A program made the position numbers and the translations under genes. The notes under the pieces were generated by a model, which saw only the letters and a program-made list of their open reading frames with translations, had not been told where the DNA came from and made no database searches. A stretch of DNA of 64,000 nucleotides from Adineta vaga (Eukaryota; Rotifera): contig CP075497.1 in assembly GCA_021613535.1 (NCBI GenBank), positions 11,160,001-11,224,000 on the forward strand, read 5' to 3'. Shown here piece after piece: positions 22,965 through 36,237 of the stretch. Position 1 is the stretch's first letter; each line of letters starts with the position of its first letter.

Positions 22965-25315
22965 TTAAGATTCATTACTTGAACCTAAACTTGATGTCGC
23001 ATTTTTTCTTTCTGATCGTTGTTTTGAATGAACTTTTAAATGTCGAGTGATCATATCTCGTCGACAAGCAGCATAGGAACATTCAGGACATGTATATGGT
23101 TTTTCACCTGTATGTGTACGTAAATGTGTTGATAAATGATCACTACGGGAAAAATGTGTATTACACATTGCACAACGATATGGACGTATACCAGAATGTA
23201 AACGCAAATGTCGATTTAACATATCACTTCTAGAAATAAAACGAAAAATGAATAATTAAATGAAATCAAATGACAATTGTTTATACCGCGAAAAACGTTT
23301 TGAACATATTTTACATGAATAATTACGCATTTCACCTGGACGATCACAATTATTGTCAACATTATTATAATCAAGTATACCTAATTTCTCATCTTCACAT
23401 GTATTTTCCAAATGTGTACGATAATGAGCTAAATACCTAAATAAAATACACACGTAGATTGAAGTTTATGAAAAAATGAAATCAAACTATTACATTTGTC
23501 GAGAATCAAATTGCTGTCGACAAATCTGACATGGTGGTACTGACGATGTATTATTAATAGCATTGGAGTCTTGTATTTCTGCTTTGAATCTAAAATGCCA
23601 AAAAACAATTTTGTTATTAAACTTTGTTCTTATTTACCGTGGAGTAATAGGTGTAAAAACACTTGGTTCATTACATAAAATCTTCGTTAATGTGGATAAT
23701 TGTGCAATACTACCTTGTGCACTTGCTACAAGATGTTCTTGACTTTTTGGAAAATGAAAATTTACTAAATTATAAGGATTTGTTGGTGTATGAGACCATA
23801 GAGAATGATATGCACCAGGATCACTTGATGCTGAATGAGGTGCAAGTGATGGTGGCATTCCATTCATAAATGGCATAGGTATTGTTGCTGTTGTTGTTGT
23901 TGTTGTTGTTGCTGTTGGTAACATTCGTCGATCATGTTGATGATCAAATGAATGTCGATATGGGAAAAGAAAATTTGTATTATGAGGATTATTTGCATTT
24001 AAATCAGCTGTTGTTTGTTGATCAGAATATGAATGTCGAAATGGACGAGATTTTCTTGGATGATGATGATGAACATTTGTAGGAATTGTAAGAGATTTTC
24101 TTTGACTATTTTCATGTTTATCATTATTACTAACATCATGATCTTCACCTACATCATTATTTGTATTCGTATCTTCTTCAGCTCGTTCAATACTAAAGAT
24201 AATTTTGCCCGCTTCATTCTTGTCATTTGTTGTTATTGGTAATGTTGGAGATGATACCATTTGTTCATCTTCAACATTTAATGCAGGAGTATCTTCCATA
24301 TCAATAGTTGCACAACGTTGTAACAGGCCACGTTTACTTTGTGATCGAATAATTGGTGCATTTTGTGATGGAAGAAAACTTGTATCGGCTGCACTTAATG
24401 CACAACATAAATTCGTATCCGAAACTGAATGTTGAAGTAACATTGATGAAGAATCAAAAGAATGAGCTTTGATTGTTGATGGATTTATTGAATAATTGAA
24501 ATTTGAATGATGATGTTCAGGTTTATTTATATGTTCGAAACTTTGAACAAGTTCTGCTGATGAATCTCGTTTTAGATGACGATAATTTAAATCATCACTT
24601 CGACATTTAATAAACGTGTCTTTACGTGTTTGATGTTCGCTGATTTGTTCTAAATAACGTCGTTGTAAATAATCTTTAACTTTACCTTTGAATAACTAAA
24701 AGCAAACAAAGAGAAGAAGAGTGTTTTTCCATGTAAAGAATTGAATTCATTTAATTTTACTTGAGAATTTGCAATCAATGCTGCTTGATCATTCGAATTA
24801 TTTGTATCTGTACTGATAATTGTTGGAATTTGTAAATGATCACTTTCAAATGATGATTTCTCGGATATACTTTGACTATGTGATCGATAACGATTACTTG
24901 TCGATGTTGGAACACGTAAACTACTATTCGATTCAATGGATGTTTGTTGTTGAGGTGCTGCTAAAGATGAAGATCGACTCGGTGTTCGACTGGGAGTTGA
25001 CGAAGAATTATTACATTCAACAATACGTGTATTAGGAAAGAATTGTCGAAGTATATCAATAATACGATCAAGCTCCATTGAATCAGTTTCGATTAATGCA
25101 TAACTACGAACAGGTGAATCAACATCGGAACGATTTCCATTGATACTTGAAGGAGTACTAGTTCGAACAGTTGATTTCATGTTATCATTATCTGATGAAA
25201 GATCTTGTTGATCATCAATAGACAAACTTTCTTTTTGTGAATACATTGAAGAGACTTCTAACGGATGATTTGATGCTAAGACTTTAGATGTTGTCGATAC
25301 GGCTTGAATGCACAT
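22965..25315 (-). CDS. C2H2 zinc-finger transcription factor, EGR-like
   Basis: Exons 25315-24761, 24695-23638, 23589-23494, 23436-23287, 23229-22965; phases close to exactly 707 residues. The long N-terminal part (~1-555) is Ser/Thr/Asn/His-rich and looks disordered, with a poly-Thr run and His runs. A lone finger begins at ~558 (CQICRQQF ... HYRTH). Three tandem fingers fill the C-terminus: CKICSKRFSRSDMLNRHLRLH, CAMCNTHFSRSDHLSTHLRTH and CPECSYAACRRDMITRHLKVH, separated by SGIRPYR and TGEKPYT linkers. The RSDxL/RSDHLxxH contacts are those of EGR/Sp/KLF fingers, which read GC-rich sites. Finger 3 is divergent at its recognition helix. A DNA-binding regulator is certain; EGR orthology is likely but not shown. 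Confidence 0.82.
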
Positions 25316-28300
25316 AGTCGTATGGACAATATGTTAGATATCCATGATCTGTATACATTCAATGAAAAAATTTATAATCTAAAAGAAACGTTTCTTTTTC
25401 ATTATTATCAAAGAATGCTACCGTGTCATTTAGTCTGAATATTTATGTCGCGTTTTTGTGTTTAATGTTTGCGTGCTCGTCTAATCATCATTTTGTTTCT
25501 TGGTTTTTCTGTCTATCTATCTTAGAAAAAAAGAGGGAAAAATGACGCGTGTATACGCACGAGAATATGGAAAGAAAAAAGGAAAGAAAAAAGAAGAAGA
25601 AGATTTTCTCCCTACAAGCGCAAACACTGATAGCATCCGCTTTTTAGGCGAAGGATGAGAAATGCATGTGTGTGTGTTATGATGATGATGATGATGATGA
25701 TGAAGAAGAAAATAAACGAGAAAACTAAGAAATAACAACTGTTAGCCAAATAATGATAGTTGGGGGTGGGCAAACGAATGAATAAACAAAAAGAAGCAAA
25801 GAACATCTCTACAAGCGAAAAGTTCTATTTTTAGTAGATAACATTTGTTCGTTAAAATCATCAAATGAATACCAGATAGTTTATGGACTTGTTCGGTTCC
25901 TCTTCTCTGTTTCTCATCGAGGGTGGATATTACTTAAACAACTTCCGTTCCATTCAAATTATATAAATTATCGTGATAATAGGCATGTCTATGGAATTAT
26001 GAGCACTTGCTAGTTCACTTGAAAACAGGTATCAATAAGTATCTTATAAAACGACGTCTGAGAACAAATCTATTTTTCAGGTCAATATTAAAAATTAAAA
26101 CTTTTCATACACAAATGAAATTCTTGTTTTGTTCTGTACTACGTTGATAATTAAACAGATGGAAAATGAGTAAAATACAATGAAGAATAAAGAAAAGAAA
26201 AGAAAAGAACTTCTGATACGGAAAATGTGATATAACATCAGTGAAAATTCTATACATTTGATAAAAATAAGAAGTCTATAAGATCTGATAACCTTTGCAA
26301 GAGAAAATGTCTGCTTTCTTTATTTTATTTGATGCAATTTCATCCTTATTCTCTGACATATTCATATCCGGTCGACTCGTTTTGTTCATGATTTAAATTA
26401 GAAACAAAAAGACCATGGTTATTTGCTAAGCATGTGATAGCGATTATATTTCATGAATGAACCTGATTTAGCTAATAAGTTCAAATGCATCTAATACGCT
26501 CGTCTCATTTGAATTCTTATGAAAATTTAACGAAGAATAAGATCTTTTCATCGCCTACTCTCTAAATCTCGAATGAAGTTGATTTGACTTCTATATCTCT
26601 ATCTTTCTCTCCCAAGGATTCTTATCATTCATGCTGACGTCAGGTATAATAAATAGAGCTATCTTTTTTCTCAGCAACAGACGGAAAAATAATAATAAAA
26701 AACAATAAAATTTGATCAAATATGTATGTTTAAGATCGACCATGTGTTTTAGAAAAACATATCTACATTAATATTAATAAAACAATAGTTTACTTCATAT
26801 CTATCATCCTGTCAGTAAAATTTCATATAAAAAAAAACAATAATAACATTATCGTCAGTATGCTATTCGATAATGTATATGAGTACGTAAAAGAAAGCAG
26901 TAGGTAATCGAAATGATATCCAGTCATTAGCTATTAACTGTGTGGGAGAAATATGAAATGAAGGGAAAGACGATTTTGGTCTGAACAAGAAAAATACATG
27001 TAAAAATAATATCCCTAAGGCAATACGAGTTGAAGAAGAGAATCAACCATTAGAAGGCGACAAATTACCTAAAAAAAAAGTTGCCTTTGGTTAAATAGAA
27101 AAAAAAACAAATTTTTTCTGACATCATTGAATTGGTATGTATAAATATCGGGAAAAGAAATCAGAGATTCGTTTGTGTGTTCGTGACGAAGAATCAAATG
27201 AGTCAAATTTTGCATTTTCAAACTGGACAAAAATATGCGAAGAAGAAGAAGAGAAAAAAAAACATTCGATTCGGTTATATACAGGAAGGAATAAATAGTA
27301 AATATCGTGACAATGTGGAGGCGGTGGCATAAATAAGAAAAAACAACTAACTCGACAAATATATCGTGTTCTTATCTCAATAATGTCACTTTCTTTTTTC
27401 TTCTTTCAATGTTATCAGTTCGATGTTTGAAATGAATTAATCATTCTTGCTTTGTATTCGAAAGACTGATGCTGACTAATTCATCAATCTTGTTCACTAC
27501 TTTCGGTAGAAAGCAGAGAGGAAAAGAAACGATAAAACGAATGATATACATATAAATTATCTGTCTATTTCAACATACCATTGAACATTTCAGTTGATCT
27601 GTTGCGCGTAAATGTTAAAAAACTTCCAAGTACTTCAGTAAAAAATCGCAAAGAGAAACAAACAAAAAGATGAATTTTTTGTGGATGAATGCACTTTCAT
27701 ATGAACTGAAAAGTAACATAACGTGCACATGCAAACAAGGCCAACTAATACAAAGGCGATAGGAATATAAGACGCTTGTTTGAAGTACTTCAATGACTGT
27801 TACTTCTGTCGTTGTTTTACTAACAGGAATAGTAGTAATGTCGTCAGTAACGATAGCAGCTATAGCGATACGGCAATGTCGAGTTTATAAGTAAGAAAAA
27901 AAAGTGAAGAAAGTGTACGAGAAAAACACGCGTACAAAAACAAGACCAGACTATACCTCCCTTTTGTTCTTCCGTTCTTCTTAGCGTTTCGCTTTTTTTT
28001 CTCTTGACAAGAAGAAGGAGAAGAAGAAAAAGAAAAGAAATCGACGTGTTTCTGTCTTTTTTCCTTTGACTTGTCCTGCACTAATAACACGCCCTCGATC
28101 AAAGCAAATGCGTAGGAGTTGAAGATATGTTTTGATGCAAAAATACTCGCAATAAGTCCTTTTAATATTACATCCCTCGAACAAATTTATTATGCTCAAA
28201 CATACTTATAAAACTCAGAACAATTGCATCGTTATACACGATGGAATTACACCTATCATTATTCATCTTTTCGAAAGACCTAGAATATTCCTAAGAGAGA

Positions 28301-28475
28301 AAAAAAAAGGGATTCTTTCTTTTTAAAAGTAGACATTCTCTTATAATAAAATTCAGTTTTTTATTTCTTTATATCTGTATAATATTCTATATATTATTAA
28401 TAAAATATAGATCAAAGTTGTTTGTCAATGTCGACATCAATCAAGTCGAGACTATCTCGAAGATTTCCTTTGTAT
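25316..28475. other. Long gene-poor region upstream of the zinc-finger gene
   Basis: About 3.1 kb with no supported gene. It holds CA and GAT microsatellites (25666-25703), a perfect CRE octamer TGACGTCA at 26635-26642 followed by the TATA-like GGTATAATAAATAG, and many poly-purine tracts. A possible two-exon micro-frame (27793-27890, 27985-28069) is discussed among the rejected items. Confidence 0.45.
25679..25703. repeat. (ATG)n microsatellite
   Basis: Eight tandem ATG/GAT units in the upstream region of the zinc-finger gene, next to a TG run. Confidence 0.8.
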
Positions 28476-29402
28476 TTATTTCAAAGTAGCACGTAAAATT
28501 GTCTTAACAAACAATGGAACATGATCAGAAAGCATCGTTATATCAATAGATGAATATAATTTTTTCATATTTAATCCATGTAAAAACTCTTTTATCGTCC
28601 ATTGTGATCGACGATCTAAGAGAATATAATCAATTTTATCTTTTAACTTTTCACCACATTCCGACCATGTAGGTCGAGAACTATCCAAAGATTGATCATC
28701 AAAGAAATCTTGATATAAATTTGTTAATGTTGTTGATGTTTGATTTCCATTGAAATCACCTAGAAGTATAGTTGGATAGTATGGATCTTTTTTATACCAA
28801 TCGAGAATTGTGTTAGCTTGTTGTAAACGAATTCTTTCATCCGTTTCATGATGATCAAGATGAATTGAACATGCTCGAAAAGTGAGATTTGTATGTCGAG
28901 ATTGAATTGTTAAACAAAGTGCATTTCGAGGTTCAAGACCAAGTGGTAATGAAAGAATTTCTACGGAAATAATAACGAATTTACGATGATTTAAAAGTAT
29001 AGCTGAACCATATTGCATTTGAACATCATTATCGAATAGAGTTGGACTAAATGTAAATGTCATATCCAGTTGTTGAGCTAGATAAGATGCTGTAGAGATT
29101 TCTCGTTCGTTTGGCATTGATGATGGTGATTCTTGAACTTCTTGAATTGCAATTAGATCAGGTTCATATTGACGAATATGTTCAGCGATCATTGCTAAAT
29201 TTGTTCGAACGAAATCAGCTCGATTAGTAAAAGATTTCGTGTTTATTGTTCGACGAAAATCTTCATTTAATTTTAATTTATCTTCATAACAATTATATCT
29301 TCCACGCATAACATTGTATGTCATCAATTGAATTGGTAGTTCTATTCTAATTGCTTTAATTAAATGGATGATTAAAAGAAATTTTATCAAAGAATTAATC
29401 AT
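28476..29402 (-). CDS. Endonuclease/exonuclease/phosphatase-family protein, secreted, intronless
   Basis: A single exon of 308 residues. I use the ATG at 29402 (MINSLIKFLLIIHLIKA), which opens a typical signal peptide; the longer frame upstream has no ATG. All EEP-fold signature motifs are present in order: TYNVMRG, IAIQEVQE (catalytic Glu), the CSIHLDHH strand, LLGDFNG (Asp/Asn pair), KIDYILLD, and the final SDHVPLFV (Asp-His). The enzyme is therefore probably an active Mg-dependent phosphodiesterase acting outside the cell or in the secretory path, on nucleic acid, phospholipid or sugar phosphate; the substrate cannot be chosen. It is free of introns in a neighbourhood where most genes have many, which is compatible with horizontal acquisition or retroposition. 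No poly(A) remnant is evident. Confidence 0.85.
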   Translation of the reverse strand: MINSLIKFLLIIHLIKAIRIELPIQLMTYNVMRGRYNCYEDKLKLNEDFRRTINTKSFTNRADFVRTNLAMIAEHIRQYEPDLIAIQEVQESPSSMPNEREISTASYLAQQLDMTFTFSPTLFDNDVQMQYGSAILLNHRKFVIISVEILSLPLGLEPRNALCLTIQSRHTNLTFRACSIHLDHHETDERIRLQQANTILDWYKKDPYYPTILLGDFNGNQTSTTLTNLYQDFFDDQSLDSSRPTWSECGEKLKDKIDYILLDRRSQWTIKEFLHGLNMKKLYSSIDITMLSDHVPLFVKTILRATLK

Positions 29403-31929
29403 TCTACTCAACTTATAACTTCGAACAAGAATGATCAAATGTGCTTGATGTTTTAACAAAGAATGGAAATGATTTCTTTTTACTTCGATATAAAGAGGAA
29501 GAAAATGAAGACGAATCCTTTGAACTTTTTGTCACTTTATTTGCACGAAAAAACACGATCATTTGTACTATTTCAATTCATCCTATACAATACGTTTGAT
29601 GATAATTGAAAAGGTCTCTTCGTATCAAATTCAATTTGAACATAAAACGAGGAATACGATTACATATGATCAAACAACGTTTCATCTTATATAACAAATA
29701 TTGATTTTTATATCATAATGAAGCTTATTTTCAAAGTAAAATTACCATTTTGGATTAGATTTAATCTAGTGAATAAACTCGTTTACTATAAACATTAATT
29801 GATTCTAATCGAGGCATTATCAAGAGACTTATTTCACATGTCATCAACTGATTTTAGATTTTACCCGAGAGAAATTAACGGAAATATTTTTTGATTTTCT
29901 GAGCAAATTCATTCGAATAGCAGGCATTGTCTTTTTCTCGTTAGTTTCTTTTTTTTCATGCTAACAACATTGACAGAAGGAAAAAAAAGAGCGAGTTCAT
30001 TTTCTTCTATTCAATAGTCGTTCGATTTTGTGAAATATGCGGTTAATATTTCTTAGTATCGTTTAAAAATATTCAACGATGTAAGTCACTTTTCTTTTTT
30101 TTATAAAAATTCGATCGAATTGATCAATATGCATAAAACGAATGTTTACATTATAGTTGTTAAGAAAAATCCAGGTAAAAACAAAAAGTGAAGTTAGATA
30201 AGTGATTTCTCTACGGAATACCTGTTGTGTATCATTGAATTGTATGCGATTAGTTTGACTTGTCGAAAATGAATAATTACAACATAGAGATCTACAAATA
30301 ATAAGTATTGATCTTATTCTTTTCTTTAACTCGAACACGCCATGATGTAGTTTTTATTCTTTCTTGTTTTAGAGAAAAGAGTATTTCAATTATATAATTA
30401 CATTGCATAAGTATCTGCGTTTTTTTCTTCTTGTATTGCAAGAATCCATTATCTTTAGATAAATGTAAACAAAAGATGCGTTAGAAAAATCTAAAGACTC
30501 TGTCTTTTTTTTATTACTAAATGACTTTGATAGTACCCATTCATTATGTATTCACTTGTGCATGTTCGTTTTCTTCTTCTTCATCTTTTCAAAGTTGATT
30601 AGATCATTTTCGAGAATATGTTACATCTAAGTCTTATATAAAAACAACTCCTTATAATTTACCGACATTGTTCTAGATGAAAGTTCAGTTTGTCATCCGT
30701 TGATTCTATAATTTACCCTGACAGATATAATCATGAAATTAATGACGAAAAAGTCCATTTGTATTCTCGATTATTAAAATTCAACAGAGAGAGAACAAAA
30801 AGAGGATTAACAAAAGAGAAGTATTCATTCATCATGCAAGCAATAAACAAGAATATTGTTGGAATTCTATTAGCTAAATTTGAATTATTCGAGAGATATA
30901 CATTGTATAAAAGAAAAACAAAATCATATATTTCTACGCTTCAACAGATACTTTCATCGTTTATCTTAAGTCAATCGAGTATTGTCAATCATATGAGCAT
31001 CACGTCGTTCTTTTCGCACATGTTTACTTTGTACTTAGATGAAAAGAAACATTTGACAAAGGTAAGTACGTATATACCAACTCGACAACATCGTTTGTCT
31101 TTTTAAAGGATTCTTTTCTTTTCAAACTACTCGATGTTTTTCATTAGAAGAGAATCATACTACTTATTTTCCTACAGACTAAAGTACTTTTCTTTTCTTT
31201 TTTTGTTAGCAATTAACAGACAATTTCGGCTAGTTTTCTTCTGAAGACTAGAAGAAAAACAAGATTTGTTTATCAATAGAATATCTCGACAATGTTTTAA
31301 AAATGACAGTTCCTATTAGAATTGATTAGATTAAATGAAAGATAATCAGATCTAGTGAAGCTTTACGTATTTATCTTGATAGTAGATTCTTAACCTGGAT
31401 GTTTATAGAATATTTGTTATGCATGCATGATTTCTTTTTTTGCGAGCAAGTTTTTTCAAGCACAACATTTGATAAGTGCATCAAAGATTGAGTATATAGA
31501 AGACATTTACTGTTAATTTTGTCAAATATTGAGAAATTTATTAACTTGAAGGAGAGAAATCATTTCATTGAGTGACTTCTTCGAAGTGATGAGATTACCA
31601 TTATTGACATATTTCATATTTTTAATAGATAACAAAACGGATATAGAAGTACTTGGATAGTTTTTGAGTATTATTATTCTTCTTCTTCTTTTCTTTTTCT
31701 CAGTTCTTTTGATTACCATTCGTTAGAAAACATACTGCATGTCAAAAAGAAAGCAAACGAACAAAGATATATTATATTTTTATCCTATAGAAAACTATTG
31801 TAGTTTTATTGAGCAGCTTTCAGCTGTGATTTTGTTTATTTACATAATATAAAATAAGAAAATGTTGTTTTTAGACTACATGTATTTTCTATCTTGTCAC
31901 ATCTCTTCACAATAGTTGCAGCTTTCAAC
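29403..31929. other. Gene-free stretch
   Basis: About 2.5 kb of AT-rich DNA. The frames at 30063-30338 (-) and 30690-31106 (+) lack an ATG at their listed starts and have no splice support. The right end carries TTGCAG (31920), ten bases before the receptor ATG, a likely acceptor. Confidence 0.45.
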
Positions 31930-33933
31930 ATGTTGAATAAAACTTCGGTCGAACAAAGTACAATGCGACATGTTCTCAATATCCTTCTACAATTATCTTT
32001 TCCATACATTGTCATTGTTTCGGCTATTGGTATTTGTGGAAATTTTTTAACTATAATTCTTCTATCAAAACGATCGATTTCCAAAAATTTCAATAATTGC
32101 ACATTAATTTCTCTTGGTAATTGATTTTCTTCGAAAAACTTTCGATTAAACTATTCAATTTGTTTCTTCTCTTTAGCATTAACTGATCTTCTTTTTAATT
32201 TCATGCTTGTCTCTCGTTGTGTCACCGATTTAACTCAATCACATAGTGAACAATTATGTCGATTATTATCATTTCTTTCACAATTAGCTGAATTACTATC
32301 GGCTTGTTTTACAGCTCAATTTACAGCTCAACGTTTCATTGCTGTTCGATTTCCATTAAGTGTTTTCATTGAAAAAAAAATTCATTTAATTCATTACTTA
32401 GTTGTTTCTCTTTCCATCATAATCGGTATTATCTATTGTATATATCTTGTGAAAAATACGGAATATGAAGATTGTCATGAAGAATTACTATTAGCATGGT
32501 TTTTATCTGATACATTATTATCCTTTCTTATTCCATTTACTATTATTACAGTATTAAATATTTTGATAATAAGTCATCTAAAAAAAGGCTTTCAAAATAA
32601 TCAACAAATCCGTTTTAGAAAACGGAACGATCAATTAGAGATTATTCCATTGAATTTACAAGCAAAAAATTCCACAGCGACCTATGAATTCAAGTTAAAA
32701 AGACATTTTCGACCGAGAATCTATGAAAATCTCATTGCTTCAACTTCAAAGGTATGATAAATATTAGTACAGATCTTTCATTTTCCCGTTCTCGAAGATT
32801 TCTCAATAGACATGAGTTTGAAAAAGAGAAGAGAAATCAATTCTCAATTGAATAAATTATTCATAATCTTTCTTTCTTTATTAAACAAACAAATACTTTG
32901 ATTAACGATGATTAACTAAAAAATTTTGTTTCGCTAATGAAACTATTCTTCATTAACTCAAATGTCGATTCAAAATTACTAATTAAAATATTGTTCGAAA
33001 GAACAGAAATAGAAATGAAAAACATCTTTTTCTTCCGGAAATCTGAAATATATATATAGACACAATCATAGAAAAGATACATCCTAAACTATCAAATAAA
33101 TGTCAATGTTCTGGTTTAATAATTGACAAAAAAAAACAGGAATAAATTTACTAGGTCAAATAGTGTTTTTCTCAAAGTCTAACTTGCATACTAATTATTG
33201 ATGGTTTCAAATGGTTGTCATTCAATAGCTGACATCTCATATCTCTAATCATGCATAGAGTTCATCTGTAAACTCGAACTGAACATAATAGTTTTTAAAT
33301 AGGTCATTTCTATTAATCAATAGTATCATAGTTATCTTTTTTTTTCTTAATGACATGAGAAAAAAACAAATATTATTACATCTTTGTACTTAATAGGGTT
33401 CAATTCTTAAAAAACATCCCCATGATGGTTGTCTAGGGGTTAATGGACGTCCTCGTTCTGTCGATCTTATACAACGTCCATCGTCAATCCGTTCAAAAAG
33501 TCAATCCTATCGCGTTACTCGTATGCTTATTCTTGTTTCAACATCATTTTTACTACTCAATGCACCATTTCACATCTGTACAATTGGTTTGAAAATCTAT
33601 TCACATAAACAATCAGAAATATCTCATCAAGTGTCGGATGATGTTATACAATATAATCAAACTTCGTCGATATATACCGATGAAATTGATTTACTTCATC
33701 AAACAAGAAGATTATCTAATGAAAATGAAATGTATAATCATTTGAAACGAATGGAATTTATTTATTTACTTATTGTTATTACTCAGTATATTTCGTATGC
33801 ATCATATTCAATTAATTTCTTTCTTTATTCATTATGTGGAATTAAATTCCGTCGTGAACTTATAAGATTTATATCAAGAAAACGTCGATCGTTAGGAACA
33901 TCACGTTCCGTAACTGTACAAAATACATTATAA
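31930..33933 (+). CDS. Rhodopsin-like 7TM receptor (peptide-receptor type)
   Basis: Exons 31930-32116, 32177-32751, 33397-33933; 432 residues, phases exact. The N-terminus is short with an Asn-linked site (NKT). TM1 contains GICGNFLTIILL (the conserved GN), TM2 has ALTDLLFN (the LxxxD equivalent), the TM3 end reads AQRFIAVRFP where DRY would stand, the third intracellular loop is long and basic (~residues 190-285), and TM7 ends SINFFLYSLCG in place of NPxxY. This pattern fits the FMRFamide/myosuppressin-like group of invertebrate peptide receptors, but the ligand is unknown. The second intron (645 nt) is by far the longest coding intron in the window and splits the third intracellular loop. 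It is unlike the receptor at the left edge in sequence. Confidence 0.85.
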
Positions 33934-34477
33934 TGAATCAGTCAAAACTTAAGCATTTCTAATCTTTACATGTTGTTTTCTTAATTGTTGTCTTTCGAAA
34001 TAGAAAATTAACTCATACTCAGTATTTTCTTAAGAATCATTCTTTCCAATCTATAGTAATTGAATTTGACAACTAAAAGAAAGAACTTGTTATTTATATG
34101 ATATATATATATATATCAGATGAATTATGCACGATATATGTTTATTCTCAGGTGAAATGCGTTCTGATGACTATTTCTAGAGAAAAACAATCATTTAATT
34201 CAAGAACTCTTGAACTCTATCTTCTTCTTTAGACTTGATGTGTCTGATAGTTTATTAATTTTCATGAGATTTTATCGTTCTGAGATTAAACTAGCTCTGG
34301 ATTCATTTGTTTTTTTTTCTTTTCCAAATCATTCATGAACAACAAGAAGTGAAAACGAAGTCCGCTACTATAAGAAAAACATTCTATTAAATCTGATAAA
34401 TTTTTATGGAAAAATGTTCATCGGCTGGATTAATTTAAAAAAAAAAAAAAACCCGTAGAAGAACAGTTTTGAAGATT
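33934..34477. other. Convergent intergenic region
   Basis: A spacer between the receptor (+) and the helical protein gene (-). It has an AT dinucleotide run at 34101-34116 and a poly-A run at 34437-34450. No gene seen. Confidence 0.45.
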
Positions 34478-36237
34478 TTATTGTTGTTCAAGACATAGAT
34501 GAGCTCGTTGACGAACCATTTCGATCCAATCAATTCGATGTTGCGTTTCTTTCAATGCAATATTTAATTCATCCTCAATACTTTTATAAATATTACAATC
34601 ACTTGAACAAAGTGCTTTTTGATATTCAACAGCCGCTGGATTATCCGACATGATCAATGTTAACATATTTGGTTTGGAAAAATGATTTAATTCTTCGTAT
34701 TTTTTTGTTGTTTGTTGAATACAATTTAAAAGTCGTTGACGATTTGAATCTTCGTCCATTAAACGTTTGTCAAGTTGGTCAAGAAGAATACGAAGTTTCA
34801 TTTGATCATTTTTATAATCAATCGATTGATCTGTTGAAGGAAATAATTCAGGATAGATCGATGTATCTTCATGATGATCAATTTTATTATTCAACGGTTC
34901 GATATGTTTTTGTAAAACTCTAAAGAAAAAAATATTTGAGAAAGTGATTTGAAAATATTTAGATTTACTCGTATTTCTCATTTGTTTTCGATGCTATCGT
35001 TGTTGATGGCGTAGGAATACTTCCATTGGCATTGTTTGAGTTTCCTTATTTGGTTTGATCTTTCGTTGAGGTATTTCTGGCATTGGATTATAATCTGAAC
35101 GAGGAGTAAATGTTATAGTTGGCATAGGTGTTACTTCCGACGGATTTTTATTGTTTCGATTTGTTTGAGGATAATTCTCCATCATAATTGTTTCCAGTTC
35201 AAATAGTTTTGTACATAATTGTAAAGCATATTCAAATTTAGCGACAACATCTGGTATTAAACGAAGAATATAAGTCATATGATGATCATGAAATGGTACA
35301 GATGTTAAAATTGCTTTTTCACTTTCTTCCCAAAGATCCGAAAGATTGGCATTATATTCATCGTAGAGTAAAATTTGTAAATGTTCATTCGTTTGTCTCA
35401 ATTGAGATTTGAGATCAATTGCTTGTCGTATATGTTTATGACGAACTTTTGATAATCGACTTCGAGGAGAAAATTTACCATGAGCCATTGGAAGATTGGA
35501 TTGTTGTTCAAGATCATTTTCATGAAAATCAATTACGAGTGTTGTGACTAATAATTCTGCTTGAAAGGTCGAATGACAACGACGAAGTTCAGATAATTGT
35601 TGATGAAATTGTTCGATAATCAGTAAAACCTTCTTATTATCACGAACATTTTTACCTAGATGACGAGCAAATTCATCAATTGTATTCAAATTATAACTTG
35701 CATAGGATTGAAAAACACGTGCACAAACTTTTAGTGCATCATGAAATGCAATTGCATTATAATTCTGAATAGTTCGTCGAATTCGTCGATGTAAACCAGT
35801 AAATAAATGTTCTAATGAATAAGCATTATCAATTGATTGCGTACTATTTACTGAAATTGGACGATGGGATGTGTTTTGTAATTGTTGTTGTCGATGTGAC
35901 ATATCACCTAGGTAACAAGAAATATAGGATATGCGTTTGTCAATCCTTGAGTTTATTGAGAAAAGAAATTTCATGTCATAATATCATGAGAAAATCTTTC
36001 ATATATATATGAGATAGTAATTAGTTCATCAATCTGTTTGATACAAGTAGAAAAGAGAAAAAATTTCCGCACGAGTAAATTATGATTTAATTTAACAAAG
36101 TAAAATTAGTTCTATTAACAAAGACGGTTTTTTTTCTTTCTCTTCATTCTTATGATAAATATTCACAAACCTAAATTAGGCAAAATCGCTGGAAGACGCG
36201 TTGAATTTGTATTATTTCGTCTTGATGCAATCATCAT
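34478..36237 (-). CDS. Unknown alpha-helical / coiled-coil protein, frame broken
   Basis: Exons 36237-36171 (MMIASRRNN ...), 35907-34969 and 34919-34478. The first intron is 263 nt and the last is 49 nt. The product would be about 482 residues: a polar N-terminus, then long amphipathic helices rich in Leu, Gln, Arg and His (~residues 50-260), a Pro/Thr-rich linker (TPMPTITFTPRS), and a C-terminal helical region (LQKHIEPLNNKIDHH ... LCLEQQ). I recognise no domain. Exon 2 is one base short of keeping frame: the 5' frame ends at TAG (34994), while the frame that continues into exon 3 (PTPSTTIASKTNEKYEVLQKH) is open only after about 35044. So the switch lies between roughly 34994 and 35044. If real, it truncates the protein before the last 150 residues. 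Confidence 0.55.

Noticed and set aside
27793-28069. Possible two-exon mini-gene (27793-27890, 27985-28069), ~60 residues with a hydrophobic first half
   Set aside because: Splice sites are acceptable, but the second exon is simple Phe/Leu then Arg/Lys sequence from a polypyrimidine/polypurine tract; no homology or other support.
30690-31106. 138-codon plus-strand open frame
   Set aside because: It opens at TTG, not ATG, has no splice partner, and its composition fits AT-rich noncoding DNA.
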